Notes under the pieces: model-generated
What the model was told of the DNA's origin: nothing
Databases searched by the model: none
The model's input: the letters and a program-made list of their open reading frames with translations, nothing else
Position numbers and translations under genes: made by a program
Assembly (NCBI GenBank): GCA_001898505.1
Contig: MKTZ01000005.1
Location: forward strand, 83,363-147,362
Source of the DNA: Sphingobacteriales bacterium 50-39
GTDB taxonomy: Bacteria; Bacteroidota; Bacteroidia; Chitinophagales; Chitinophagaceae
Reading direction: 5' to 3'
Length of the DNA stretch: 64,000 nt
Shown: positions 35,530 to 45,178 of the stretch, one piece after another
Numbering within the stretch: the stretch's first letter is position 1
How the letters are laid out: each line of letters begins with the position of its first letter

Positions 35530-37986
35530 ATGCAAAGAGAACTCAAAGATATATTACCCATACTCGGTATCGAGGACGACTGCATCCTGTCAAAACAAGG
35601 AGACTATACAGTCTGTTACAAGGTCGTTAAGCCTGAAATCTTTTCGTTATCAGGTGATGAGTTTGAAGCCCTCCACCAGGCGTTCATACGGGCGCTGAAA
35701 GTCCTTCCCAAAAACAGCATATTTACCATGCAGGACTGGTTTACGACCATGAAATACCAGGCTGATTTTGAAAAGGCCGGCGACAGCTTTTTTGGCAGGG
35801 CAAGCGAGCGGTTTTTCAATGAACGGCCCTACCTGGACCATACCTGTTATATATTTCTTACCAAAAAGCCGGCAGGAAGAAAAATGGTGACTTCCGCCGT
35901 CTCCAGCCTCCTTCGAAGGTCTATCATACCTGCTGAACCCATGAATGAACATGCGGTACAGGATTTTCTGGATGCTTGCGGGCAGTTCAGCCGGATTTTG
36001 CAAGACAGCGGCCTTGTCAAAATGCAACGCTTGACAAAGGCGCAAATCATGAGTGGAAAATCGACCGCGGGTGTCATGGAACAATACTGCAGCCTCAGTT
36101 CCGAAAGGGCATACGCGGCCAGGGACCTTGCGTTCGGCAATGACTTCAAAATAGGCGATAATTACTGCCAGCTCTTTACCCTTGGGGATGCAGAGGACAT
36201 GCCGGCATTGGTAGGCCCAAGGATCACCTACGATAAATATTCGACAGACCGTACAAAATTCAGCACAGGATTTGCCTCGGTGCTCGGCCAATTGCTACCC
36301 TGTAACCACCTGTTCAGCCAATATATCTTTATTGACGATGCGCAGCAAACGTTGAAAAAGTTAGAAAGCCGCAGGCTCCGCCTACAATCTTTATCGGGCT
36401 ATTCCCGCCAAAATGCGATCAGCCATGATGCCGTTAACAGTTTCCTGAATGAAGCCATCGGCGACCAGCGCCAGCCAGTAAAAGCCCATTTCAATATCCT
36501 TGCCTGGACGGATAGCAAAGACCAGGTAAAGGACATCCGCAACATGATCTCCAGCGCCCTGGCGCAGATTGAGGCAACGCCAAGGCAGGAAACCGCTGGT
36601 GCCTCACAAATATGGTGGGCGGGCATACCGGGCAATGCTGCTGAGTTCCCCGTGAATGAAACCTTTGACACCTTTCTCGAACAGGCAACCTGCCTTTTCA
36701 ACATGGAGTCGGGTTACCGGGACTCTCCCAGCCCGTTCGGCATCCGGCTGGTGGACCGGACTACCGGCCATCCGCTGCATGTAGACATCAGCGACGAACC
36801 CATGCGTAGGGGCATCATAAGCAACCGCAATAAAGCCGTATTCGGCGGGAGTGGCTCAGGGAAATCTGTATGCATGAACCACCTCATGCGCAGTTACTTT
36901 GAACAGGGCGCCCATTGCCTCATCGTTGACGTAGGGGGTTCCTACAAAGGGCTCTGTGACCTTCTTGGCGGGTATTATTTCACCTACGAAGAAAAGAAAC
37001 CCATCCGGTTCAATCCATTCTACATTGCGGAAGGCGATACCCTCGACACGGAAAAAAAAGAAAGCATTAAAACGTTGCTGCTGGCTTTGTGGAAAAAGGA
37101 CGACGAGCAATTCAGGCGCTCCGAATATGTTGCCTTATCAAATGCCCTTACGCATTACTTCGAGTATCTCTCGAAGAACCCGGATATCTTCCCCGGCTTT
37201 AATTCGTTCTACGAGTTCCTGCAGACGTCTTTTGTAAGTATATTAAAAACGGATAACGTCAAAGAGAAAGACTTTGATGTCGATAACTTCCTGTATGTGC
37301 TGCGCCCTTATTATTCTGGCGGAGAGTTTGACTATCTCCTGAACGCATCGGAAAACCTGGATGTCCTGCAACAAAGATTTATTGTCTTCGAACTCGACAA
37401 CGTGAAAGATCATCCCATACTGTTTCCCGTAGTTACCCTCATTATTATGGAACTGTTCATCAGCAAGATGCGAAAGTTAAAAGGCGTTCGTAAAGTAATC
37501 ACGATAGAGGAGGCCTGGAAGGCCATTGCGAAGGCAGGCATGGCGGAATTCATCAAGTACCTGTACAAGACTGTCCGAAAATTCTTTGGGGAAGCGATTG
37601 TGGTCACCCAGGAAGTGGATGACATCATTAGTTCACCCATCATCAAAGAAGCCATCCTCAACAATGCAGACTGCAAAATACTGCTGGATATGCGCAAGTT
37701 CCAGAACAAATTCGATGCCTTGCAGGCCACGCTGGGTATGACGGACAAAGGAAAGGCGCTGGTGCTGTCCCTGAACAGGGCAAATGACCCAACCAGGAAA
37801 TACCGGGAGATGTACATTGACTTAGGGGGTATGGAAATGAAGGTGTATGGATTTGAGCCCTCCCCCGAGGAATATTATGCCTACACCACAGAGGAAAAAG
37901 AAAAAATGAAAGTCATGGAATATGCGGCGAGATATGGCAGCATCCGAAAGGGTATTCAAATGCTTGTGCAGGATTTACGGAAATAA
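35530..37986 (+). CDS. traG: TraG-like conjugation ATPase (VirB4 family)
   Basis: The 818-residue protein begins with an N-terminal VirB4-type domain (LPILGIEDDCILSKQGDYTVCY). The ATPase has Walker A VFGGSGSGKSVCMN near residue 437-450 and the Walker B-type strand KVITIEEAWKA near 655. VVTQEVDDIISSPI and NKFDALQATLGM are typical of Bacteroidetes TraG. It energises assembly of the type IV secretion apparatus at the inner membrane. Length is normal, and all motifs are intact, so this part of the element looks functional. Confidence 0.95.
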   Translation: MQRELKDILPILGIEDDCILSKQGDYTVCYKVVKPEIFSLSGDEFEALHQAFIRALKVLPKNSIFTMQDWFTTMKYQADFEKAGDSFFGRASERFFNERPYLDHTCYIFLTKKPAGRKMVTSAVSSLLRRSIIPAEPMNEHAVQDFLDACGQFSRILQDSGLVKMQRLTKAQIMSGKSTAGVMEQYCSLSSERAYAARDLAFGNDFKIGDNYCQLFTLGDAEDMPALVGPRITYDKYSTDRTKFSTGFASVLGQLLPCNHLFSQYIFIDDAQQTLKKLESRRLRLQSLSGYSRQNAISHDAVNSFLNEAIGDQRQPVKAHFNILAWTDSKDQVKDIRNMISSALAQIEATPRQETAGASQIWWAGIPGNAAEFPVNETFDTFLEQATCLFNMESGYRDSPSPFGIRLVDRTTGHPLHVDISDEPMRRGIISNRNKAVFGGSGSGKSVCMNHLMRSYFEQGAHCLIVDVGGSYKGLCDLLGGYYFTYEEKKPIRFNPFYIAEGDTLDTEKKESIKTLLLALWKKDDEQFRRSEYVALSNALTHYFEYLSKNPDIFPGFNSFYEFLQTSFVSILKTDNVKEKDFDVDNFLYVLRPYYSGGEFDYLLNASENLDVLQQRFIVFELDNVKDHPILFPVVTLIIMELFISKMRKLKGVRKVITIEEAWKAIAKAGMAEFIKYLYKTVRKFFGEAIVVTQEVDDIISSPIIKEAILNNADCKILLDMRKFQNKFDALQATLGMTDKGKALVLSLNRANDPTRKYREMYIDLGGMEMKVYGFEPSPEEYYAYTTEEKEKMKVMEYAARYGSIRKGIQMLVQDLRK

Positions 37987-38014
37987 ACTTTTTTCAAACA
38001 AAAATTTAAACATT

Positions 38015-38416
38015 ATGCGATTGAATCAAATTAAACCCATGTTACGAAAGATCTGGCTTTTCGCCTGCGCAAGGACTGTGCAATATTTTGGCGTAACCTC
38101 CATGATGCTGTCTGCCTATAGCAGGTCCTATGAAGAGTACCCCTGGAAGGTAACTGAAACCATCCGTTTTCAATGCCTGAGTATGCTCTCCGGGCTCTAC
38201 CTGGTAGAACATTCTATCACAAAGCAAAACCGCATGCCTGACGGCCAGTTAAAAACCGAAGTAGAAAGCAGGAAGGAATGGAGAGCAACCTTTACCAGTT
38301 GCGGTAATGTGCTTACAGGGCTGGGGAAGGATTGGGATAATGTCATCGCCTTTTATCCCGAAAAGATGAAGATTCTTCTTGAAGGGGTTGACTACGATGT
38401 AAAATTATCCGTATGA
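38015..38416 (+). CDS. hypothetical conjugative-element protein
   Basis: The 133-residue protein is read from ATG 38015. A longer frame reaches back into traG and is not used. It shows a hydrophobic segment near residues 20-36 and a helical, charged C-terminal half (ESRKEWRATFTSCGNVLTGLGKDWDNVIAFYP). No family is recognised. It overlaps the next gene by four bases (ATGA), so it belongs to the tra operon. Confidence 0.55.
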   Translation: MRLNQIKPMLRKIWLFACARTVQYFGVTSMMLSAYSRSYEEYPWKVTETIRFQCLSMLSGLYLVEHSITKQNRMPDGQLKTEVESRKEWRATFTSCGNVLTGLGKDWDNVIAFYPEKMKILLEGVDYDVKLSV

Positions 38417-39084
38417 AAAAGATCGTCATTTGTTTGTGTAGTGCATTGTTTTTAGCAGGCTGGGGGCAGCAGGCAAAAGCACAGGACCCTACAGAAATTA
38501 TCAAGGAAGGTGTCAAGAAGGTCATTCGTGCCGTAGACCTGCAAATACAACGTATCCAGACAAAAACGATCTGGCTGCAAGAAGCCCAAAAGACCCTGGA
38601 AAATGCCATGCAGAAATTGCACCTGGATGAAATAACCGATTGGGTGCAAAAACAGAAAGACCTGTACAGTGAATATTTCGATGAACTCTGGAAAGTAAAA
38701 ACATTCATCGCCTATTACGACCGCATCAAAGAAGTAACGGCGAGGCAGATCGACCTGGTAAATGCTTATAAGAGCGCCTGGGCATTGTTAAAAAACGACA
38801 AGCATTTTACGGCGGCTGAGCTGGAACATATGCAGGACGTATATGCTGGTATCATTGATGAAAGCATCAGGAATCTTGACCAGGTAGTGCTTATCATCAA
38901 GTCGTTTGACACCCAGATGTCAGATGCAGACCGTCTTGCTATCATCAACCGCGCGGCTGACCGGATTGAAGCGAATTACACGGATCTCAACCGGTTTAAT
39001 AACCAAAATGCCCTGCTCAGCCTTCAGCGCGCCCAGGATGAAGACGATGCAGAACTGGTAAAGAAGATGTATGGCCTTGAATAG
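38413..39084 (+). CDS. traI: TraI-like periplasmic conjugal transfer protein
   Basis: The 223-residue protein has a signal peptide (MKKIVICLCSALFLAGWGQQAKAQ). The mature part is almost entirely helical (LQIQRIQTKTIWLQEAQKTLENAMQKL, then EYFDELWKVKTFIAYYDRI), with the closing motif NNQNALLSLQRAQDEDDAELVKKMYG. That pattern matches the Bacteroidetes TraI (DUF4141-type) proteins, which lie between TraG and TraJ. It resembles the protein at 40176 (end motif NNQASLLSTQRAVDMDDATFIEKLYG). Confidence 0.78.
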   Translation: MKKIVICLCSALFLAGWGQQAKAQDPTEIIKEGVKKVIRAVDLQIQRIQTKTIWLQEAQKTLENAMQKLHLDEITDWVQKQKDLYSEYFDELWKVKTFIAYYDRIKEVTARQIDLVNAYKSAWALLKNDKHFTAAELEHMQDVYAGIIDESIRNLDQVVLIIKSFDTQMSDADRLAIINRAADRIEANYTDLNRFNNQNALLSLQRAQDEDDAELVKKMYGLE

Positions 39085-39526
39085 AGACATATTGGACATA
39101 GCGGTAGTAAAGCAGGCCAAGGAGAACCTGTACTGGCTGGCGGCAAAAAAATTCACGGAAAAGAACCTCCGTTTCCCTGGAAAAAAGGGCTGGCTGGAAG
39201 ACAATATTACCCGGAAATACCAGGAAGCCCTCGCAGGCATCCGTGTACACCCTGTCAGCCGCGAGTTCAGCCAGGAAATTACGGGCTTCTTTAACAACGA
39301 GGACCTGGTCCATTTTGTGTTTCGTTACCGGGTTGATCCGCCTGGAAACAACCTTCAGTTAGTATGCCTCACGGCACGGCTGGGTGAAAACAGGAAAATG
39401 TTTTTAACGCCAACCATTTTCGACCTCCCTACGGCAAATGAGATCTATGGCACGCTGGCAGGGGAAAGAGTTGAAAAGAATGAAAAAGAATATAATACGA
39501 AAGAATTATTAAGAATGCATTTATGA
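39071..39526 (+). CDS. hypothetical conjugative-element protein
   Basis: The 151-residue soluble protein has no signal peptide. It begins MALNRDILDIAVVKQAKENLYWLAAKKF and contains a mixed alpha/beta middle part (HFVFRYRVDPPGNNLQLVCLTARLG). It overlaps the end of traI by 14 bases and the next gene by four. No family is recognised. Tight coupling suggests a cytoplasmic accessory factor of transfer. Confidence 0.55.
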   Translation: MALNRDILDIAVVKQAKENLYWLAAKKFTEKNLRFPGKKGWLEDNITRKYQEALAGIRVHPVSREFSQEITGFFNNEDLVHFVFRYRVDPPGNNLQLVCLTARLGENRKMFLTPTIFDLPTANEIYGTLAGERVEKNEKEYNTKELLRMHL

Positions 39527-40170
39527 AGAAGGAAGTCATCATTATAACATTTTTTTTCGCCGCTTTCACCCTGCGGCTGCAGGCGCAGACTTTCAACGAG
39601 TGGTTCAGGCAGAATAAAACCCAACTAAAATACCTCGGCCAGCAGATCGCAGCGCTGGAGGCATATGCTTCCGCAGTGGAAAAAGGGTATGCGATTGTAA
39701 AAACAGGCACGGACATTATCGGGAATATGAAACGGGGCGACTTGTCATTGCACAGCAATTATTTTGCCTCGCTGATGACGGTGAAGCCCGGTGTGCTCGC
39801 TTATACAGGCACCTTGAATGCGCAGTGGGCAAGAGACCAGGTGTACCAGCTGGCAACCAGCACAAAAACGGAAGCAGGTGTATCTGGCGTATGCTCCGCA
39901 TCCGAACTGCAAAAAATTCAAACCTTTTTCGCTGCTCTTATTACAGCAACCGATGAAACCTGGGCAACATTTTCAGCAATAAACAGTGGCGGTAACTTTC
40001 AGATGACCGATGGGCAGCGCATTGACCGGTCGGAAGCGCTTGCCCGTACGCTATCTGAGCAATACCGGGCTGCGCTGACGTACAGCCAGGCGGTGCATAG
40101 TATTTGCCGGGGGCGTTTACAGGAACTATTTGATGCCATGAGCGGTGAAAATCTTATTAACGACAAATAA
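39523..40170 (+). CDS. secreted helical conjugal transfer protein, TraI-related
   Basis: The 215-residue protein has a signal peptide (MKKEVIIITFFFAAFTLRLQAQ). The mature chain is helical (FNEWFRQNKTQLKYLGQQIAALEAYASAVEKGYAIVKTG) with a Cys pair (GVSGVCSASEL and HSICRG). KGYAIVKTGTDII and the region after it match EGYKIIEGGYTAI in the next gene, so the two are diverged duplicates. Likely periplasmic, it may be a VirB5-like minor component, although the family is not certain. Confidence 0.65.
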   Translation: MKKEVIIITFFFAAFTLRLQAQTFNEWFRQNKTQLKYLGQQIAALEAYASAVEKGYAIVKTGTDIIGNMKRGDLSLHSNYFASLMTVKPGVLAYTGTLNAQWARDQVYQLATSTKTEAGVSGVCSASELQKIQTFFAALITATDETWATFSAINSGGNFQMTDGQRIDRSEALARTLSEQYRAALTYSQAVHSICRGRLQELFDAMSGENLINDK

Positions 40171-40175
40171 GCGGT

Positions 40176-40811
40176 ATGAAAAAATGTCTTTGGATAATCC
40201 TGATCTGCTCCTGCTGCCTGGCAGCGGAACGTAGCTACGCCCAATCGTTTGAAGCGCAGCAGTTGTTGCTGGATTGGGAAAAATTGACCCAATTGAAGAA
40301 GATACTCTCCGACATGTATGAAGGTTACAAGATCATTGAGGGCGGCTATACCGCTATCAGGGACCTTTCCCATGGCAATTTCGACTTGCATAAAGCCTTC
40401 CTGGACGGGTTGCTGGCTGTTAGCCCTGCTGTGCGTAATTATTACAAGGTCGCAGAGATCATCAGCTATCAACTGGCCATCGTAAAAGAATATAAACAGG
40501 CTTATAGCGCATTTCACTCCAGCGGAGCCTTCTCGCCCAATGAGCTCTTGTATCTGAGCCAGGTCTACAGCCGCCTGTTTGATCAGAGTGTTCAAACGCT
40601 GAACACCCTGATCAACGTGCTCACCGATGGCTCCATGCGGGCTTCGGATGATGAGCGGCTTCGACAGATCGACTTTCTTCACAAGGATATGCTCGGTAAA
40701 CTGACCTTTCTGCGCCAATTCAATAACCAGGCGTCGCTCTTATCCACACAACGCGCAGTTGACATGGACGATGCAACATTTATCGAAAAACTCTACGGTA
40801 TAAAACACTAA
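40176..40811 (+). CDS. secreted helical conjugal transfer protein, TraI-related
   Basis: The 211-residue protein has a signal peptide (MKKCLWIILICSCCLAAERSYAQ). Helical segments resemble both secreted neighbours: the start (LLLDWEKLTQLKKILSDMYEGYKIIEGGYTAI) aligns with the protein at 39523, and the end (FLRQFNNQASLLSTQRAVDMDD) aligns with traI at 38413. The three genes therefore form a local family. It lies directly before traJ, 12 bp away. Confidence 0.65.
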   Translation: MKKCLWIILICSCCLAAERSYAQSFEAQQLLLDWEKLTQLKKILSDMYEGYKIIEGGYTAIRDLSHGNFDLHKAFLDGLLAVSPAVRNYYKVAEIISYQLAIVKEYKQAYSAFHSSGAFSPNELLYLSQVYSRLFDQSVQTLNTLINVLTDGSMRASDDERLRQIDFLHKDMLGKLTFLRQFNNQASLLSTQRAVDMDDATFIEKLYGIKH

Positions 40812-40823
40812 CCAGTCAATGAT

Positions 40824-42017
40824 ATGAAACGATATGTAAAATGCATCCCCTGGATGCTACCGGGGATCCTATTGCCTGCCCTTGCCCACGCACAGGGTGG
40901 GATCGCCAACGACCTGAAAGGCATGCAGGGTGTGCTCAAGACACTATATGACCAAATGATCCCGCAATGTGCGGCGCTAATTGACGTTGGCCGCGGGCTC
41001 GCCGGGTTCGCAGCCATTTGGTACATAGGGGCAAGGGTATGGCGCCACATAGCCAATGCGGAACCGGTAGATTTTTACCCTCTGTTTCGCCCTTTTGTTA
41101 TCGCGCTGATAGTCGGATTGTTTCCTGCTGTGATCGGCCTGATGAATGATGTCATGAGCCCTACGGTGACCGGGACGGAAAAAATGGTGCAGAACTCCGA
41201 CCAGGCAGTAGCCGTCCTTTTGAAAGCTAAAGAGGATGCAGTAAAGCAGACCGACCAATACCAGTGGTTCGTCGGACCGACAGGGAGTGGTGACGAGGAG
41301 CTTTGGGAGAAATACTCAGGGGATGCCAGCACTGGTACATGGTCCGGCATCACGAATCCTTTTAAGTTCGCTATGGCCAAGCTCAGTTACAACTTCCGGA
41401 ACGAGGTAAAGCTGGCACTTAGCGAAATTTTGCAGGTATTATACCAAGCTGCCGCCTTGTGCATCAACACGCTCAGGACATTCAATCTGATCATTCTCGC
41501 CATATTGGGCCCAATTGTGTTCGGGCTGTCGGTATTCGATGGGTTTCAGCATACCCTCCGGGCCTGGATTGCCCGGTACATGAACGTCTTTCTCTGGCTC
41601 CCCGTTGCCAACATCTTCGGCGCCGTCATTGGCAATATTCAGGAGAACATGCTGAAACTCGATCTCGCCCAGATACAGGCGCGGGGCGATACGTATTTCA
41701 GCGCTACCGATGCAGGGTACCTGATCTTCCTGGTGATCGGGATCGTGGGTTATTTCACCGTTCCGACGATCGCGGGGCATATCGTAGAAGTGGGCGGCCA
41801 TGGTGCATTGGTAGAAAAGGTCACCAAGATGTCCAAGAGCACCTCCGGCACTGCAGCTACCGCCGCAGGCACCGCTACGGGCGGCATCTTGTCACGCGCA
41901 GGGCAAGGCGCACAAAATCTTCTCCGCGCGCCATCAGACATTGTACGAGGGTACAGGGAAGGCGGCAACGCCAATAAAAGCCAGCACCGGCACGACAAAC
42001 TCAGTGGAAAAAAATAA
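40824..42017 (+). CDS. traJ: TraJ-like conjugal transfer membrane protein
   Basis: The 397-residue protein has a signal peptide (MKRYVKCIPWMLPGILLPALAHAQ) and about six further membrane segments, for example GLAGFAAIWYIGARVW, FVIALIVGLFPAVIGLM, LIILAILGPIVFGLSVF and LIFLVIGIVGYFTV. TEKMVQNSDQAVAVLL and the Ala/Gly/Thr-rich C-terminus match Bacteroidetes TraJ, the VirB6-like inner-membrane channel component. The C-terminal ~50 residues are Gly/Ala-rich and likely flexible. Confidence 0.9.
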   Translation: MKRYVKCIPWMLPGILLPALAHAQGGIANDLKGMQGVLKTLYDQMIPQCAALIDVGRGLAGFAAIWYIGARVWRHIANAEPVDFYPLFRPFVIALIVGLFPAVIGLMNDVMSPTVTGTEKMVQNSDQAVAVLLKAKEDAVKQTDQYQWFVGPTGSGDEELWEKYSGDASTGTWSGITNPFKFAMAKLSYNFRNEVKLALSEILQVLYQAAALCINTLRTFNLIILAILGPIVFGLSVFDGFQHTLRAWIARYMNVFLWLPVANIFGAVIGNIQENMLKLDLAQIQARGDTYFSATDAGYLIFLVIGIVGYFTVPTIAGHIVEVGGHGALVEKVTKMSKSTSGTAATAAGTATGGILSRAGQGAQNLLRAPSDIVRGYREGGNANKSQHRHDKLSGKK

Positions 42018-42029
42018 TTGACCAAACCT

Positions 42030-42647
42030 ATGTTCAAGAAATTAAAAAATATCGACACGGCATTCCGTCATGTAAGAGGGTTCTCTATAGCATTTTTAGC
42101 CGCCTGTGTTCTACTGACCAGCTTTGCGGTTTATAAAAGCTATGAAGCGTCCGGACGCGCCAGCCAGCGAATATTTATCCTGGCAAATGGAAAGACCCTT
42201 GAAGCTTTCGCAGCCGACAGGAAGGACAATATACCTGTAGAGGCAAAAGATCACATACGCACCTTTCACAGGCTGTTTTTTAGCCTGGACCCGGATGATA
42301 AGGTCATTCAGGACAACATCAACAAAGCGCTCTATCTGGCAGATGCCAGCGCAAGGCGTATGTACGGCAACCTGAAAGAGGCAGGCTATTTCACGAATAT
42401 CATTGCCGGCAATATCAGCCAGGAAATCACGGTGGACAGTATCAGCCTGGATGTTAACCAGTACCCCTATCATTTCCGCTGTTTTGCCACTGAGCAAATC
42501 ATCCGCTCTTCAAGCGTTTTGACCCGAAGCCTCGTGACAGAAGGGTTCCTGCGCAACGTGGCACGCTCGGAAAATAACAGCCACGGTTTTCTCATCGAGC
42601 GGTTGGAGACCATCGAAAACAAAGACATCAAAGTACAAAACAGATAA
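42030..42647 (+). CDS. traK: TraK-like conjugal transfer protein
   Basis: The 205-residue protein starts at ATG 42030 (MFKKLKNIDTAFRHVRG). It has one membrane helix near 20-40 (FSIAFLAACVLLTSFAVYKSY) and a periplasmic domain (FHRLFFSLDPDDKVIQDNINKALYLAD) of the VirB8 type. Length and motifs match Bacteroidetes TraK, which bridges inner-membrane components of the transfer channel. It is 12 bp after traJ and two bases before the next gene. Confidence 0.9.
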   Translation: MFKKLKNIDTAFRHVRGFSIAFLAACVLLTSFAVYKSYEASGRASQRIFILANGKTLEAFAADRKDNIPVEAKDHIRTFHRLFFSLDPDDKVIQDNINKALYLADASARRMYGNLKEAGYFTNIIAGNISQEITVDSISLDVNQYPYHFRCFATEQIIRSSSVLTRSLVTEGFLRNVARSENNSHGFLIERLETIENKDIKVQNR

Positions 42648-42649
42648 CC

Positions 42650-43102
42650 ATGTTCAAGCGCCTTTTAAAATCGTTCGCGCCCGCACGGCTTAGGTGGCTG
42701 CAAAAAGCCGACGGGAAACTGCGCCAATGGGCAGCTGGCCTGCAACATTGGTTCCAAAAATATAATGCTAAAAGACAAAGGCTCCTCCTGGCAGTATTCT
42801 GCCTGTTGACCTGCAGTGCATACGGCCTCATTCTTTGGCAGTCATTTAGCCCGAAGCATAGGACAATCCCTGTCTTTCATGCGATACGCTATCCCGGGCA
42901 TGCCGTAGAAACCGGTGAGCCTTCCCACCTTCCAGGTAGATCAAACGCAGCGACCGAGGCAGCCATCATTCGCCTGCGGAGGTACACAGATAGCCTGAAA
43001 GCATCACCTGGTGGAGCAGTGCTGCTGGACAGCTTTTCGCGGGCCTTTCCAGGGATCATGGATTCGCTGGATCATATGGAGAAGATCTACCACATTAAAT
43101 AA
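42650..43102 (+). CDS. TraL-like small membrane protein of the transfer operon
   Basis: The 150-residue protein is basic at the N-terminus, has one membrane helix near 48-65 (LLLAVFCLLTCSAYGLILWQSF) and a periplasmic tail. The position between traK and traM and the topology fit TraL, although typical TraL proteins (DUF3989) are shorter and the sequence match is weak. The stop overlaps the next start (TAATG). Confidence 0.65.
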   Translation: MFKRLLKSFAPARLRWLQKADGKLRQWAAGLQHWFQKYNAKRQRLLLAVFCLLTCSAYGLILWQSFSPKHRTIPVFHAIRYPGHAVETGEPSHLPGRSNAATEAAIIRLRRYTDSLKASPGGAVLLDSFSRAFPGIMDSLDHMEKIYHIK

Positions 43103-44346
43103 TGCTAAATAAAATCAGTATGGAACAACAACATTCACAAAGATTCCGGCAACAGCGTAAGCTCCTTGTCGCTGCACCGCTCCTCGCCCTACCCTTTTTA
43201 TGTATGTTCTTTTGGGCGCTGGGGGGTGGCAAGGGAACGGTCGCCAAAGGGCCGGAAAAGACACAGCACGGCCTCAATGTAGACCTGCCAAATGCAAAGG
43301 TAAAAGACGACAAGAGGCCGGATAAGATGGCCTATTATGAGCAGGCTGACCAGGATTCAGCGAAAATGAAGGAACGCCTGAAAAATGAAGCCTTCTACGA
43401 AGAAAAACTCAGCGCCAGGAGCGGGTTCGGGCCAGTCGCGAGGCCACCGGCTCCCTTGCGTGATTCTAATGAAACTAAAGTTTACTCAAAGTTAAACGAA
43501 CTTAATAATGTACTGTCTTCAGCACCAAAGCAGCAGATCCCGGACGGTAAGGCGCACAGCAACGGCAAAGAGCCAATAGCCGCCGATCAAATCGACCGCC
43601 TGGAAAATATGTTGCTGGCGATCAAAGGGGGCGGTAGCAGCGGCCGGGACCCGGAAATGGACCAGCTCAACTCGACCCTGGATAAGCTGGTGGCAGTGCA
43701 ACACCCCGAACTGATAAATGACTCCCTCAAAACGCTGACGAGGAAACATGAAGGAACGGTTTACCCGGTCTCCGGCAAGCCCAGCGGCGCAAATATCCGG
43801 TATCTCCTGGGCGCACGGGCTGACAGCGGCAGGCACCTCTCAACAGTTGATGAACCCCTCATGCTAAACAACACCATCCGCGCGATGGTTCCCGAGGATC
43901 AGACGCTTGTTTCAGGGGCAACGGTTCGGCTGGAAATCACGGAACCCATGTTTGTCGGTGGCGCGTCTCTCCCCGCAGGGACAAAGCTGTTTGGCACCGC
44001 CTCCCTGACAAATGAGCGCCTCTCCATTACGATCACCAGCATCCGGGGTAATAACAATATTTACCCGGTCAGCTTGCAGGTGTATGACCAGGATGGCCTG
44101 CAAGGGCTCTATATACCAGGCGCGATCACCCGCGATGTCGCCAAACAATCTACTGACCAGGGGCTAAGTACCCTTGGCACAACGACATTGGACCCCTCAT
44201 TCGGGGCGCAAGCAGCCGGGGCCGGGCTGGAAATGGCCAGGAACATGCTAAGCCGGAAAATCAAACTCGTCAGGGTCCTCGTAAAAGGGGGGTACCAGGT
44301 ACTCCTAAAAGATGCCCGCCAACATTCATCTAATTCAAATAACTAA
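43102..44346 (+). CDS. traM: TraM-like conjugal transfer protein
   Basis: The 414-residue protein may truly start at ATG 43120 (MEQQHSQRF), but the ATG at 43102 overlaps the previous stop. A membrane helix (LLVAAPLLALPFLCMFFWALGG) is followed by a long charged linker and a C-terminal beta-rich domain (MVPEDQTLVSGATVRLEITEPMFVGGASLPAGTKLFGTASLTNERLSITI). That domain is the VirB10-like hallmark of Bacteroidetes TraM, which connects inner and outer membrane parts of the channel. Confidence 0.9.
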   Translation: MLNKISMEQQHSQRFRQQRKLLVAAPLLALPFLCMFFWALGGGKGTVAKGPEKTQHGLNVDLPNAKVKDDKRPDKMAYYEQADQDSAKMKERLKNEAFYEEKLSARSGFGPVARPPAPLRDSNETKVYSKLNELNNVLSSAPKQQIPDGKAHSNGKEPIAADQIDRLENMLLAIKGGGSSGRDPEMDQLNSTLDKLVAVQHPELINDSLKTLTRKHEGTVYPVSGKPSGANIRYLLGARADSGRHLSTVDEPLMLNNTIRAMVPEDQTLVSGATVRLEITEPMFVGGASLPAGTKLFGTASLTNERLSITITSIRGNNNIYPVSLQVYDQDGLQGLYIPGAITRDVAKQSTDQGLSTLGTTTLDPSFGAQAAGAGLEMARNMLSRKIKLVRVLVKGGYQVLLKDARQHSSNSNN

Positions 44347-44347
44347 T

Positions 44348-45169
44348 ATGAAACAGCTACTATTTCTCTTTTTTGCAGTAGTGGTGACCACCGGGTATGC
44401 CCAGGTGCTGCCACCGCCACAACCTATTGTCCTTGAGCCGCTGGTTGTACAGGTTTCCATCAATAAGGTTACCAACCTGGTGTTTCATCACCGCATCATG
44501 TCCGTTGAAGTGGGCAGCCAGGAAATAACCGCAAGCCAGGTAAATGACACAGCGCTTGCGTTGCAGTCGTCCACGAGATCCTTTCCGGAGACAAACCTAA
44601 GTGTTTATGCCGGTGACGGGCGTTTATATAGTTTTATCCTCATATATGCAGACTCACCGGCCCATACCAGTTTTTTGATCAGCTGGAAGGACACAACCGC
44701 TTTCACGGAATTGGAAGAAGCCGAACCCCTGACGGAAGCCGCTGTTCAGCAGACATCAGCGGATGCGCTGGCAGCGTCACATTTCCTTTCCAGGCATAGC
44801 AGCGACGAATTCGGGGTAAGCCTTACCCTAAAAAGCCTGTATGTGCGGTCAACCCTCTTCTTTTTTGTTTTCAACCTGGAAAACGAAACAGGCGTTGATT
44901 ATGATGTTTTGCGGTGGCATTTTTCCATCCGCGACAAAAAGAGAGGTAAACGAACAGCGGTCCAGGAAGTAGACCTGACACCGGTTTATCTGTCAAAGGA
45001 CGCTTACCATGCGGGCTTCAGGAGCAACCACTTGCTGGTGGTCGCCCTACCGAAATTTACGGTTCCCCGAAAAAAATATTGCCTGATCTCCCTCCTGGAA
45101 AAAGACGGAGGAAGAAACCTTCAGCTTCGGCTGCGCAATAATACACTTATCAAGGCCCGCCAGCTCTAA
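44348..45169 (+). CDS. traN: TraN-like conjugal transfer protein (DUF4138)
   Basis: The 273-residue protein starts at ATG 44348 (MKQLLFLFFAVVVTTGYAQ, a signal peptide). It is beta-rich: VQVSINKVTNLVFHHRIMSVEVGSQEITAS..LSVYAGDGRLYSFILIYADSP is the N-terminal signature of DUF4138/TraN, a VirB9-like outer-membrane-associated component. It follows traM, as in CTnDOT-type systems. traO, traP and traQ, which normally follow, are missing; a different gene family occupies the next 6 kb. Confidence 0.88.
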   Translation: MKQLLFLFFAVVVTTGYAQVLPPPQPIVLEPLVVQVSINKVTNLVFHHRIMSVEVGSQEITASQVNDTALALQSSTRSFPETNLSVYAGDGRLYSFILIYADSPAHTSFLISWKDTTAFTELEEAEPLTEAAVQQTSADALAASHFLSRHSSDEFGVSLTLKSLYVRSTLFFFVFNLENETGVDYDVLRWHFSIRDKKRGKRTAVQEVDLTPVYLSKDAYHAGFRSNHLLVVALPKFTVPRKKYCLISLLEKDGGRNLQLRLRNNTLIKARQL

Positions 45170-45178
45170 AACGACGTT

